Positions 10,388 through 22,490 of a DNA stretch of 64,000 bases are shown in pieces. The notes beneath the pieces are model-generated. The model saw only the letters and a program-made list of their open reading frames with translations. It did no database searches and was not told the DNA's origin. The stretch covers positions 62,001-126,000 of the forward strand of contig NBAY01000076.1 of the NCBI GenBank assembly GCA_002794775.1, written 5' to 3'. How positions within the stretch are numbered: the stretch's first letter is position 1; each line of letters starts with the position of its first letter. Made by a program: the position numbers and the translations under genes. This stretch comes from Porodaedalea pini (taxonomy: Eukaryota; Basidiomycota; Agaricomycetes; Hymenochaetales; Hymenochaetaceae).

Positions 10388-13300
10388 TACATAATGTGCC
10401 TAGTTTTCGACACTTGTACTTCGTTAGTCTTCGACCCTCATATCGATTGGCTCGACAGGAGTCTGGGCCACGGTTTCACCATACTTGCTCCATTTCCACT
10501 TCCTTTTTGCCATGACGTTCTGTAAAACTTCACTGCTTTGCTAGCACTAGTACTGTCCCAAGCAAAACAACAAACTCTCGGAAGCATCACAAATGCAGTG
10601 CGCGCCTGACACAGATCTCAGTGAAGCCGAGGAATGACTGAAGACAAAAAGCTCCAAGAGGACTAGCAATCACAGGTAATGACCGGAAAGAAAATGCATT
10701 AGCAGCTGCATGCGGCTCGCCTTCAACCAGCCCAGGAGACCGGATACCATCCACGTCGCAAGAACCATCAATACGTGCGAAATTATCATAACGCGTATGC
10801 TCGGGATCAGACCTTACCCTATGCTTTACGACATTAAATTTTGGCTGGGATGGCAATGGCCGGATCTGGCATTAGCAACTCTATGCATTATCGCACTTAT
10901 GCTTTATGACAGTATGCATTATGACAATTTCGATCATAACATCATTCTAGCTAACCCCGATGTATACCCTCCAGAGGAAAACCGTATCGTCTCGGAGTCT
11001 GATGACAGACTTGGCTGCATTGGTCGCGTGCCCCATTAAAGCCTTCTACAACCGTCGCCACAGCATCAGTGGACACATAACATAAGATATTGCAAGAAAT
11101 AGGAGAGGCGGAAAGAGAAATGAAGGTCAGATGGCCAGCTTGCGCAGGTCATCCATGGCTGCTCGAAGCTTGCAACACAAATAACACGATAGGACCAGAG
11201 CCAAAGAAGTATGCACAGAGGGGGCACATCGACAACCCACCAGAACCATCCCTCAGGTACAGGAATGTCAGATATGAACTCTGTTGTGGTCACCAATTGG
11301 GAACGCCCTTCACTGACTATCGCCCCACCAATGTTGAGCTGCGTTCGGTCCGTGGAGAAGGAGGCGGGCGGGCGGGCGGCGAAGAAGATGGAGGGGGAGG
11401 GCGCGAAGAAGGGGGAGGAGGTTGGGCTGGACCAGTCCAGTACACTCGGTCCGTCCTTATCATCTGCTCAGGACTTCGAATAGGAGCTACTTTTGAAGCG
11501 TAGGCGAGAATCTTCGTCTCCGTCGATGCATAATATTCCCATGTACCGTCGTATCCTCGCCTCTTTCGATGCACTTGCATGCACTGGTGTTAGCGGCACC
11601 CACGTCGATGCATTGCATTCATGCGCTCTATCTATGGCTGCTCCACCGTCAGCTTCACCCTCGTATGCTTTCTGTTCTTTTAGACACTCACATGCACCGT
11701 CAGTAGCCGCGTCGCCATCTATGCACTCGCGCACGTCTTCAACGGCTGCGATACACTCAGAAATGTATTCCCGCTCACCATCGAGAGCGCCCGCGTCGTC
11801 ACTCATTTCTTCACCTGCTCGTCTGCCACACCAGTCCCGTCGTGTGCTCCGTCAACTCCTCCAGTATCGTCTCCTGTGGCATCTCGCGCACCGTCCGCTG
11901 TCGGGGCGATCATCTTTGAGCCGTGTCCTATTAAGCAAGCTTACGCGTGCCTACGATCGCCCACTGGCATCAGAACTCCAACCGCTTTAGCCACAACTCG
12001 CTCGCACCATCCCAAATGGCGCCTGTGGACGAGACAGACTAGTTTGTGCCACCTGGGCTTGAAACACATGCTGCCGTCTCCGCCGCCGATTACCTAAACT
12101 CAGCAGCATCAAGTGGTCCCGACCCCTCCCGCTTGCGCTCGTGTTTCAACTTCACTCGTGCCCCCAGCCATTGGCGAGCTGCCAGCATTGGGATCCGTGT
12201 GGAACCGCTAGAATGCTCCCACCTATATCCGAGACGCTGCCCCTTGAGAAAAGAAGGATGAGAAGAAGAGCTGGGGCTCGCTACTTGGTGCCAACAGCGA
12301 GACTGCCGACAAATCCACTCAGTCGCCTGCCATAAGTAACAAGAGACGTCCTGATGTCCTTGATGTCAGACCTCAAGAATAATAGAGGGTAAGAACCAAC
12401 TCACAGGCTCTTTTTCTTTTTCTTTTCTTTATTTTCTTCCATTATAATAATGTACAATGCGAATGGTGGCGGATACAGGATCGTAAACAACCCAATCCAA
12501 TACAACCTGACCATGCATTGGGCCCCATGCAAGGGCTCATATACGTTCTTTGTTTTTGCTATTTTTAATTCAGGTGAAGACAAACGTGTATCACACGAAG
12601 CACAAATATTACATGAAGGTCAGCAGCGTCAGTAACTAACACATCGGGTGCAAGAAAGTTGTTGCCTGAGTCTGACGAGAGATCCAAGCCGTACCTAAAA
12701 TGTAGCATAATGATACATGTGCAATTATATTTGAAAGAGTTTGAGATCTATAAAATTGACCACCTCAGGACTCAAGTCCACGCTCAGTCGGAGTGGCACG
12801 CCCCCTTTCCGGCCGCATGGCAGCAATCCTCAAAAGCGTCCAAGTTGCCCATGCCCTTGACGCGTCAAAATCTTTTGCCCGCCATGCGCCTTCCCGCGCG
12901 CGGTTCCCGCCACGGATGCACCAGAAGGAGCCCTCCGCGGCGGCATGCACCGTGAGCGGGAGTGCGACGATGGAGACGAGGGTAAGGAGGCCAGGCGTGG
13001 ATTGCGTGATCCTTCAAGCCGATGCCGAAGATGCCTGAAGGAATGCGGATGGGTGACTGCCAGGCATTGGAAGGGAATAAGTACATATGCTAAGATGAAT
13101 TTGGGCTTGCTAGCATGTTACTGATGTCTGAATGCATCTTGGCCTGTCGCCCTACTTAGAGCTGTTTAGCCATGCTTGAATAATAGTCGGAAATTTGATT
13201 CTGTCGGAGAGTCGCGCAGAAAACTGAATACTCCGAGACGAGGCAAGCGAGAAGGTAGCTAGGAAGTCGCAACATATGAGTATTTTATGCAGATGAGGAA

Positions 13301-14600
13301 GAACAGGCGCTGCTCACCTGTTACAATATGCTAGTATGCATGAGATCCAGGATGACAGCACTCAGATATCACAGGACGGAGATGAAGAAACATGTGCCTT
13401 GAGCGGCCGATTATGGCTGTGGCTGTGACAGATGTGCGGAAGTAGCGGAAGTATACTAATGACCTGAGGGAAGCTCAAGTGAACTTTATTGACACGCGAT
13501 TCGTACCGCCTGTAAAAGCGTCGGACGCTAGAATGCAACATAAAAATAGCCGCTTGATCTCGCTGATACCAGAGAAAGTCGAAGTAATATAAAGCTTTCT
13601 TCTGGCTTTTACCGGACCTGATGAAGTTCCGACGGACTACGGAAGAAAAGAAGAGCCTGAGGAAGTCCTAGGATGATAGACGGTAAGAAAATCCGGTTCT
13701 TCCATATACGTAAAGCTCTATTTCAACTCGAGAAGTCGAGAAGGAAATACAGTCCATTAAGAACTGGGCTGCTTATCTTCACAGTATTAAGCTTGCATAC
13801 CGATAAGCTGGATACAATATTAATGGCTTCAGAGTCAGACACAGGCGCCCGGAAAGAATTAACCGGCAACGTGCTAGTAGTCGGACCAAGGTCGTCTTCC
13901 GAGTTTCTCAGCACCAGCAGAGTCTTGCCACTCCAACTTCAAGAAGCATCTGTGACCTAGAAAGTTCAAATGTACGAGAGCCGCAGAATGTGCTGGCAGG
14001 CCTCGGAGTAGCTTATGTAAGGTTTCCTTATAGCCAAACAAGCCAAAACAGCGCGTCGCGACCTCGTGACACTGGCTTTGTTTGCCGGTATAACAGTGAC
14101 CACGATCAAAATGCTCAAGCACCACACGACAAAGAGTCAGCCGTCCTGAAAAGCACATCTCACAATAGGACTCAGCTCACTTCTCTTAACAATGAAGCTG
14201 CAAGATGTAACGATAGCGTTTGACTGGGGCGCTCCCTTCGGTACTGTGGATGGCTCAACGATGCAGGATTATTCAAATAGCTGGAATTATCCCTGCTTCG
14301 TCATACTATGTAGCTCTGATGTGAGTTATTGGGAGTCTTTCTCGCACAATAGTGTATGACCTTTCTATGCTTATTCGTATGGGGTAGGTTTGGACATTCA
14401 CACTCTCATTTGCAAACCAAGTACATGTATTTAAAGGTGGGACTTACCACCATCTGGGGCTTTATCTGATGTCTGGGGGGGGGGGGGGGGAAGTGAGACT
14501 ACTTTCTTTTGACAAGTACTTATCCAGGAGTAGCGCCAACACACAAACCTCATGTGCAGGGGTAGGGTTTCAGACTAATCAACGTGTACACATCGATAGC
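10388..14600. other. gene-poor relic region
   Basis: About 4.2 kb without a supportable gene. Short open frames exist (for example a Ser/Pro/Ala-rich one at 11493-11990 continuing in another frame to about 12335), but they lack start context, introns or recognisable motifs and change frame repeatedly. A 16-nt poly-G tract lies at 14475-14490. The stretch is probably decayed transposon or gene sequence. Confidence 0.4.
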
Positions 14601-15823
14601 ATGGAGTGTCTGCCACCAGAAATCCTTTTACAAATCTTCATGTGGAGCATAATCGGTTGGCTCGTCTAGTGATATGTTTCAACAGCGTCAGGTGTGGTGG
14701 AGAGGCCACCGCAGGCTGAGATCATTGGTGGATGCTCTGACAACATGGCTCCAAAGGTCACGAAATGCACTCCTGGACTACCAAATCGTTACGAAGACGG
14801 TATGGCAACCAGTGCGTCCTCAAGAAAATATGAGACCTAGATTGATTCAGGAAAAACGGCGCTGGCGAAATATGTCTCTAGCCGGAAGAGATCCTGAGGG
14901 TTATTCGGACTATGAGTTAAAACTAGCCGATTTGCCACGTACGACGCCTCTAGATATACAATCGTGCATTCACGGCAATCCGTTGGACAGTGCTATGCGG
15001 ATTTTCATCGATATGCCCTCATGTCCCCGACTGGAGCACCCCCAGCTCAAGGGATTCCTCGATACTTGGGTAAGCGACGCACCTACGCTCAACCTCATGG
15101 ATGTTTCACTCGAATTCTCGGGCATATTGACAGACAGATCCTACGTGGACAGTTTTCTCTCTCTGCTCCGACTGAGTCCAGACTTGACTTCGCAGGCTTC
15201 CCAACGACGAAACTCTGAAGGACAGTCAGAATCTTTCATCAGGACTAGTCTTGACACATCTGAAGTCGCTTTCATTTAATTGTGAATGGCCACTTACACA
15301 ACACATGCTCGGGAGCATGACGACGCCTAACCTTGAGCAGATGAGCATTGAAGACAGTGTGGAAGCTGAGGACTCCGTCAGCACATCAGCTTTTCTCTCC
15401 TTCGTGCTCCGATCGTGCCCGCCGCTGAAGGAGTTGCATCCCGCAGAACTGTTCGAGGCAGAAGATGATACTTTACCCATTTTAGAGCATCTTCCAACAC
15501 TCCAGAAACTGTACTTCATTGGAGGTCTTTTCCCAGATGAGTCCTGGACGACATTAACACCTAAGGGACAGAATACAGTCTACCCGAACCTAGAAGTGCT
15601 GGAGCTTGACTATCCTGTATTTGTTGGAGAAAGCGAAGGCTATCTTGTTACTCTCATGATAACTCACTGGTATAGCTCGGGCAAGTTCAGAACGAGGATA
15701 TCGCGCATTGACAACGTGGTAGTGGGAGAGAAGCTGTCCAATGATGAGCTGAAGCGGCGTATCGGAGGAGGGCTTAAACTAGATATCATAGACTTTGACG
15801 ATGTAAACATTTATTCATCGTAG
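14601..15823 (+). pseudogene. F-box/LRR protein gene, frameshifted
   Basis: The start encodes an F-box (MECLPPEILLQIFMWS), then the frame shifts within about 20 codons. The next frame carries the expected basidiomycete F-box downstream pattern (WLQRSRNALLDY, then LIQEKRRWRNMSL and a leucine-rich region). Near 15190-15200 the coding sense moves to another frame, because RRLPNDETLKDS…LTHLKSLSF is the continuation expected of the LRR but is one base out of phase. It then runs cleanly to the stop at 15823 (…DDVNIYSS). Such genes form large lineage-specific families in Agaricomycetes as substrate adaptors of SCF ubiquitin ligases. Two frame changes without splice signals argue for a pseudogene, although an assembly error cannot be excluded. 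Confidence 0.65.
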
Positions 15824-16216
15824 CTTTCTTCCTTTCGATGGTCTTGTGCTTGTAGGTCACCAAGGAGCATTATATATTTCCTCTTCAGGATTGCAAATAG
15901 CTTCGCTAGGCCCTCCTTTGTACCCTTTCGTAGCTGTGTCATTGGCGAGGTCACTTCAGCGGAAGTGCTGATGTTGATAATTTTAGGAAGGGTCGGAGTC
16001 AAAGGAGCAATGCTTGGGGATGGAGCCATCATATTGTGTGGCAGTGACCTTGACTTCTGTTACTGTGGTGTATCGGTAGCATGGCGCGCGTTAGCGAAAC
16101 AAATAAGGCTCTGATACTAATCTGGCAGTTAAGGACCCATCAAGTTGAGCATAAAGTCGCTGTTGCAGAATAAAGAAATAGAATACACGGGCAAGAACCG
16201 GAAGCCTGAGATGCAA
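15824..16216. other. intergenic between convergent genes
   Basis: Spacer between the F-box relic and the 3' end of the NOP53 gene. No gene seen. Confidence 0.4.
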
Positions 16217-17876
16217 TCACTCGAAATGCTTCCACGCAAACTTCTCGACGTCTTTCGTCTTCGGGCGGTGCTTTTTGGGTCTGTGCAATATTACTTGAGC
16301 GGAGAAAGAGAAAGAAGGAAAGCAAGCGAGACGTACAGGACAGGTACGCGCGGCTCTAACAGCGCGCGATGTTGCATGCTGAGGAAGCGATCTCTGAAGA
16401 GATTTCCCTCGACCTATAAAATTATCGCTAGACTATCAGAAAAATCCATCGTATGCGGGCGACGAAGAGATCGTACCTTCAAGCCCCGAAGGCTTTCAGA
16501 TAGGTCCTCACCAAGTTGGACGTCCGGCGCACCCTCTTGCACGAAGTGCTTCCCAAGGCGACGCCCTGCCATCCCGGACTGTCGTAGTTTCTCCTGCAGC
16601 ACAAGACGCCGCTGGATACGAGCCTGATCGCGCGCTGAGAGGGTGCTGTCGATGGACTTCCGCGTAGCCTTGAGCGTGCTGAGCGATGCGAGCAGTCGTT
16701 TCTTCGCTGCGCGCTCGGCGAGGGCGCGTTTCTGTGAGATAACAACCATGAGCTGAAGTAAGAATAGAGCAGAGGAGAGTGAGCGATCTACCTCGGCGCG
16801 CAGCTTTTCTGCTTTTCGTCGCTGTTGCTTCGTTTTCCGTACCGGTGCTTTTTTGGGTAAGGGCACGTCACCCGCTTCTTCGTTGTCGTACGCCTCCGGG
16901 ACCTCACTGCTATCAACTACCATGCCTGTTGGCACGCCCAGCTTCGTCCCAGCCCACTGCGCCTTCCGCGCTGCGTCCATTTTATCCTTCACACCCGCAT
17001 ACCGCTCAGCTTCTTTCTCTTCTCTGTCCACCTTCTCGTGCGCAAGCCGGAGTAGCTCCTCATGAGCGGCGGCAGGCGGGTTGTACGACGCACCCGCATG
17101 CGGCGCTACGACGGCCGGGACAGCAATCTCTTCGCGCATGACAGGCACATGCGGGGGTTTCACTGCAGGCTTCTCGACGAGCGGGAGTAAAAAATCTTTC
17201 TTCTCTGGACTCAAATCTGCGTGCGGGTCTTCTGCGTGCGGGTCTTCTGCGCCCCAGACGTCGTACGTGCCGCTCTGCTTGACCGCATGGCTCGGGTCGA
17301 GGAGCGCGCTGCCTTTGCCGAGCTCTGTCGTGTCTTCAACGCTGTTGAATGGTCCAAGCCGCTTCCGTTTGCCGATGCGAAGAAGGCGGTTCTTGTCTTC
17401 GTGGGTGACGCGTGCCCGCTTTTTTGAGGATGAAGATGAGGGACGAGAGATGACCGCAGGCACTGCTGAACGCTGTGCGAGAGCCTTGTTATATGATAAT
17501 TGTGACTTGTCGAACTTAGGTAGATGTTTGCGGACTGGATTCAAATTTCTAGTTAGAGAAACTTCAAGGCTGTTAGACGGTCGCGCATACTGTTGTCGTC
17601 TCCTTTCACGTCAATTTGGAACAGTTCGTCATTCGTTTTCGACCGCAACGAGGACCTCAAGATAGATATTAGCTCAAATAAATGAAGTGATCGCAATACT
17701 GCTATTCACCCAGTTTCACGCTCCTCTGTGCGCATTTCCTCCAGACCAGTCTCGACTTCGCCGATGTCCACGTTCTTCCGCCAGGCTCTCTTTCCTTTGC
17801 GGCTTGACTGATTGTACTGAGCAGGAGATCCTGTGCTGCTACTTGAAAACTTTCTTGTCGTCGTTGCAGCCATCAT
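16217..17876 (-). CDS. NOP53: ribosome biogenesis protein NOP53
   Basis: Six exons on the minus strand. The N terminus (RKGKRAWRKNVDIGEVETGLEE, start at 17876), the LFQIDVKGDD segment, the GASYNPP motif, the long Lys/Arg-rich helix ending QRRKAEKLRAE, and the C terminus RRLGKHFVQEGAPDVQLGEDLSESLRGLK followed by EGNLFRDRFLSMQ are characteristic of Nop53/GLTSCR2. This nucleolar protein is needed for 60S subunit maturation and recruits the exosome-associated helicase Mtr4 for ITS2 processing. The last exons were found by joining GTACGA…TTATAG and GTACGT…GCACAG introns; the protein then ends WKHFE at 16217. It is divergent from ISY1 with a short shared upstream region of about 160 bp. Confidence 0.93.
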
Positions 17877-18039
17877 TGGACTTCAGTCGTCGTTGCCGTC
17901 GTGAACAGTGAGCCTTTAAAATTCGAGTCGCCTTTCGTTTCTTGAAAAGGAAAGGAAGCACCGCCACCGAGTGTCAGTTCGTCTGGCACGGCGCGCGTTC
18001 AAGTGTTCACCACCTCACCACGTCCAACACTCAGTCAAA

Positions 18040-19293
18040 ATGGTGAGATTCTTCATCGTTACTACCACCTATTCGTCTTAACTGTTATTCAATGAATAGG
18101 CTCGCAATGAAGAGAAGGCGCAGTCCATGCTTTACCGCTTCCGCGAGGCGCAGGCCGCTGAGCTTGGCCTTGGTACGCGGAGCGACCGACGCCCGCGCAT
18201 GGCAAGCGCATGCAAGAACTTGCGAGACTGCGAGCGCTGGAGGGGTGAGATCCTTAGGGAGATCAGTCGAAAGGTCTCTAAAATTCAGGACGGTGTGTCT
18301 TCGCGTCCATTGCCATCTAGAATTATAACGATGCTGACTTACAAACCCAATAGCTGGTCTGACGGATTACGAGGTGCGGGACCTGAATGACGAGATAAAC
18401 AAGCTACTGCGTGAGAAGCGACACTGGGAGAATCAGATTGTCGCGCTGGGCGGAGCGAACTATCGACGGAATGTCGCCATGCTGGATGATGACGGGAAAG
18501 AAGTACCCGGGACGAAGGGATACAAGTGCACTTTCTCTTCCCCTCTTCTTCCTCGGAACACAATACTGAGTCTGATGCAGATACTTCGGACGTGCAAAAG
18601 AGCTGCCAGGCGTGAAGGAGCTCTTCCAGGGACGCGCAAAGGAGCAGGACGAGGAGAACCAAGTGCACGCGTTCTACAAGAAGTTTACTGGCCAAGGGCC
18701 AGCGTACTACGGTGATCTAGACGAGCAGAATGAGGAACTGCTCAAATATGAACGACAAGCAGAGGAGGAAGGTGCGTTGTGATCCCCTGTTCCTTTACTT
18801 CATCGAAGTCTCATTCTTACCTTCTCTTAATACAGAGTGGGAAGAGGCGTTCTCAACTTTACGGGAAGTACTGGGTCTTCCAGACAACGAGCCCACTCCA
18901 CCAATGCCAGGTCGTGACAAGGCCGGACCACTTGGCGCGACTACGGACCAAAAACACGACACCAGCGCTCCGGACTCCACTAAGCGGAAAGCGCCAGACG
19001 GCGATGTCGAGGTGTCCGCTCCGACCACCACAACAGACGAAACAGCCGACGATGATTCTACCAAACGGCCCAAACTATCCGACGGACAAAATGGTGCTGC
19101 TCCGAATGGTACTGTACAAGTACAGGCACCACCAGACGCTACACTACAGAGTGCGCAACTCGCCGCTGCGTTCATCCCATTCCTGAAGGCGGAGGACCTG
19201 CTCCCACCTCGGATGCCGTCGAAAGAGGAGATGGAGGGTGTGCTGCTTGCGCTCCGCAAGCGCGCGCTGGTCGAGGAGTACTTCGGCGAATAA
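18040..19293 (+). CDS. ISY1: pre-mRNA splicing factor ISY1
   Basis: Five exons. The first coding exon is just the ATG (18040-18042); a 57-bp intron follows and exon 2 starts ARNEEKAQSMLYRFREAQA, which matches the conserved Isy1 start MARNxEKA. Conserved blocks RPxxASACKNLRDCERWRGEILREISRKVSKIQDAGL, VRDLNDEINKLLREKRHWE, GKEVPGTKGYKYFGRAKELPGVKELF and a final ALRKRALVEEYFGE identify it. Isy1 is an NTC (Prp19-associated) spliceosome component that stabilises the catalytic step-one complex. A Thr/Asp/Pro-rich low-complexity linker lies at roughly residues 210-270. Divergent neighbour: NOP53. Confidence 0.95.
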
Positions 19294-19968
19294 TGGGGTT
19301 GCACGTATCCTTATGGTCGTTTATTTTGTTGTTTCTTTGTAATATCAGGTTCAATTGAGCGTGTCAAGCTCAAAATTGCGGAGTCATAGATATCCCGGAC
19401 GACTCTTACTACGAGAAAGGTCTTCCTTCTGTCGAATGACAATCGTACCTTCGTCCAGCTGCTCACCGGTATGGCTTCCTTTGAAGAGTTGACTCGCCTA
19501 TGAAAATGCACGAATCAACTTCATGCGTGCAAAATGTATTCCACGACAGCGCTGTACACAGTTTCCAGAACGCTACCAAGGACAAGTGTGACGGCATACA
19601 TACAAAAAATTCTACAACAAAGTATTTTTTGCATACATAGCATGCACATACAGTCGGCGATTGAACCCTCAAATCCGGCTCCTCCAAAGTCACCTCTACC
19701 TACACCCCCGAGCTTTTGTATTGAGAATAATTTAGATCTTGGAAAAGTTGGTGCTCGTGATGATGGTTTACAATGCGTTGTGTCGTCCAAGCGTCCCAAG
19801 AGAAAAATGTTTGTTGCGGAATGGTATGTTTTATATTGGAAAGCAAAAGACGTGCTGAGGTTGGTTGGTCGTGATATCAATGCGAATGGCGTATGCATAG
19901 AAGCTCTTGAGAGCAGTATGGTTTTCAGCAGCTAGGCCTGGGTATTTTTCCATCATGAGTCCTGCAGA
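19294..19968. other. intergenic between convergent genes
   Basis: 3' region of ISY1 and of the AMSH gene. Open frames on both strands (about 125-133 codons) overlap one another and show no motif or splice structure, so I do not call a gene. Confidence 0.35.
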
Positions 19969-22262
19969 CTACCGAAGGTCGACAATCTCGAGAGGCAGAT
20001 CCTTCATCTGAACATGGCCCTTATCTGCGTCCTATATACGATGAATGCATCGAGTTAAGATCGTCTGTACAGTAAGCATAGGAAATGAAACGCACTGTGT
20101 AGATAGGGAGCTCTGGATGAGGATGGAAGGCACTCTTCTGATCACAATTTAAGATGGTCTGAAGGCCCGGCGGATCAGTGAGTCGGAAGATGCCAAAGTT
20201 GGGCGTGTGTTGCGGAGCACAGACAACTGCGAATGATTCGGGAAGCATGCATTGGAAACCTGAGTGGGTGTGTAAATCTACAGAAGACATGAAGCCTGAG
20301 AGAAAAAATTGCATTAGAAGACAATGAAACCTATTTAGAACATGTACTTACAAGATTGTGTGGGGTGCGTATGGATCTTAAAACATAGGAAAGAATTCAG
20401 TTTTAAAAGAGTCTTGAGAACATGGATATACTGACCCATCCAAGCGTGATCAGAGAACGTGTCTCTGTGAACTCTAGTACAAGCTCCTCCTCGTCCATAT
20501 TACATGTGTCACTGGTGGAGTGCTGCTTCGGTATGAGAAGTGTCGTAACAAGAAATTTGTTGCCGCGTGGCTTGCCGAGAAGTAGTCCGCAAGTTTCGCG
20601 GTTCTTCGCAGTGTTCACAGCTGCAATCGCCAGGAAACGCGGAAGTACCGCACGCGGGAAGTTGACTGTCTTTAGCTCACGTGAAGCTTGCTCACGCCGC
20701 TCTGCGCTCGACGCGGGTGCAATGCGCGGCGGAGCACCGGCGGCAGAAGGTATAACAGGCGGAGCACCTGGTAGAGATGGCGGGTGTTGATAGGCTTGAG
20801 GCATGTCATACGGCGGACGCTGTGGTACAGGAGGACGTGGCGACGCGCCGGAAGGACGTGCAGGTGAATGTGACTGAGAATGTGGCGGAGGCTCGCGTGG
20901 ACCGTACATGTATGCGCGATTGTGCTGGGAGTAGTCTCGCTCATTTGGGGGTGCAGGCTGCGACGGTGCAGGCAAAATATTCTGATAGAGATTCTTCGCT
21001 GGCGGCGCGTTGTCGAAAAGGAGTGTCGATTGCGGGACGTTTGGGGTCGGCTGCACGAACATTGATTGGAGGGAAGGCGCGTAACCCTGAGTTCGCTGGT
21101 GCTGAGTCATAAGCTGCGGATATGAGACCGAGCTGAGAGTAGGTGGAGGGGCGGACGTTGTTGTTATTGGCGGAATGGCCGGCCTGTGTCTACTCAGCAA
21201 ACTGTTGACATTTGAATAGAATCAATTGCACATACCCTCCGAAGGGAGTTGCGAGAGCCGAGGTGGACGCGTTCTGTGCGCTCATGCTCAGCTCCGCGAC
21301 TTTCTTATACAGTTCGTCGTCATTGCCTTCTTCCGTTTCCGCGTCCGTTGAATCACCATCATATCGCCTCATCGGACTTTCCAGAGGTAGCAAGGGCGGT
21401 GTATCCAATGTACTATCAGACGCACTTCTGCTCGAGGACTGCCCGGTCGATCGCTGAGGTGTGATAGGCTTCGCGATAGATATAGAGACAAATCCGGGTG
21501 GATTGTTGTTATGCAGTGCAGCCTTCCGAACGGCGCGAGCTTCTTCTTCGGCCTCGTGCTGCCTCTGAAGGATTCCCTCCTGTTCTGCCCGCGTTCGCTG
21601 CTGCGTTCGGGGTTTCGACGCTTGCGCTGGTTCCTCATGGCGCCGCTTTTCTAGTGCTGTGTCCGGATACCATATCTGTTTGGGTTCTCTGTCTTCGCGA
21701 TGGTGGCCGTTCATACTCGGCTTCCGAGACGGAGTATGATCTCGCTGCCTCCTTTCTGTATCGAATGAGCTCGGGGGCGGCTGCGTGCGTGGGGTGACAC
21801 TGCCTCGCAACTGTCCGCTCTCCCAGGAGTTATGCCGATCGATGAGAGGCGGCTTTATCATGCCCATTCGATCAAGTACACCCTTTCCTTTCTGTCCCAG
21901 TGCTTTAGACATTATACGCGAAAGAGTATGAAATTGCTCACCATTATTAGCGTGTCTCGCTGTATTTGGTCGAGTCTGGTGTGGTAGTCCCGGTGCGTCG
22001 GGATTTTGTCCAATATGAGTGTCGCCGCTCGCGCATACTCGACGAATGCATTCTCCAGGTCACCATGTAGATCGTAATCCTGCCCAGCATGGCGGGCTTT
22101 TTCTGCGACCTTCAACCAGAACTTGAAGTCCCTCGATGAGTCCCAGTTGATCTCGGCACGCTGTGCAAGCTCCTGTATTGATGCAGGCCGCTTCGGAGTA
22201 GAAAGAGCTACAGCTGCGGACGTCGATGCGCGAGAAAAGCCACCGCCATTTACAGAGGACAT
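19969..22262 (-). CDS. AMSH-type JAMM deubiquitinase (sst2-like)
   Basis: The N terminus (IQELAQRAEINWDSSRDFKFW… to about residue 95) is a USP8-dimer/MIT-like domain. A long Pro/Ser/Arg-rich linker follows. The C terminus is an MPN+ metalloprotease domain with the catalytic Glu in RETCGLLLG and the zinc-binding HTH-x7-SxxD (HTHPTQSCFMSSVD) plus the AMSH-specific LHTHSGFQCMLPES. An intron splits the JAMM motif between Ser and Cys. AMSH enzymes cleave Lys63-linked ubiquitin chains at endosomes with ESCRT. The final exon (DADKGHVQMKDLPLEIVDLR) ends at 19969. The junction between the first and second coding exons near 21912-21950 does not resolve cleanly with a canonical pair, so that region of the model is uncertain. 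Confidence 0.88.
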
Positions 22263-22490
22263 GGTGGGTGGTTGCGAAGAGATGGGGTAGCAGGACAACA
22301 AGTGAAGCACCAAAGTAGAGCTGCGGGTTTACACAAGAAGCCAAGGTTAACAGCATTGAACCCTTATATAACCTTAAACGGCAATTAGGGTCACGTAACT
22401 TTCGGACGCGGATTAGTATTCATTTCTCTTTAACATCGACCGAACGCGACGCCACCCAACGTCCACCTTCTGCTATCGCCATCCTCCAAG

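Noticed and set aside
11090..12335. Ser/Pro/Ala-rich open frames that could be a gene
   Set aside because: The coding impression switches frame several times, there is a stop in frame at about 11481, and no splice pair or motif joins the pieces.
1201..14490. Two poly-G tracts (1209-1221 and 14475-14490) preceded by TATCTGAT, considered as a shared repeat
   Set aside because: Similarity does not extend beyond about eight bases; most likely coincidence.
19521..19935. Overlapping 125-133-codon open frames on both strands
   Set aside because: They are mutual shadows in a convergent 3' region, with no motif, no introns and poor start context.
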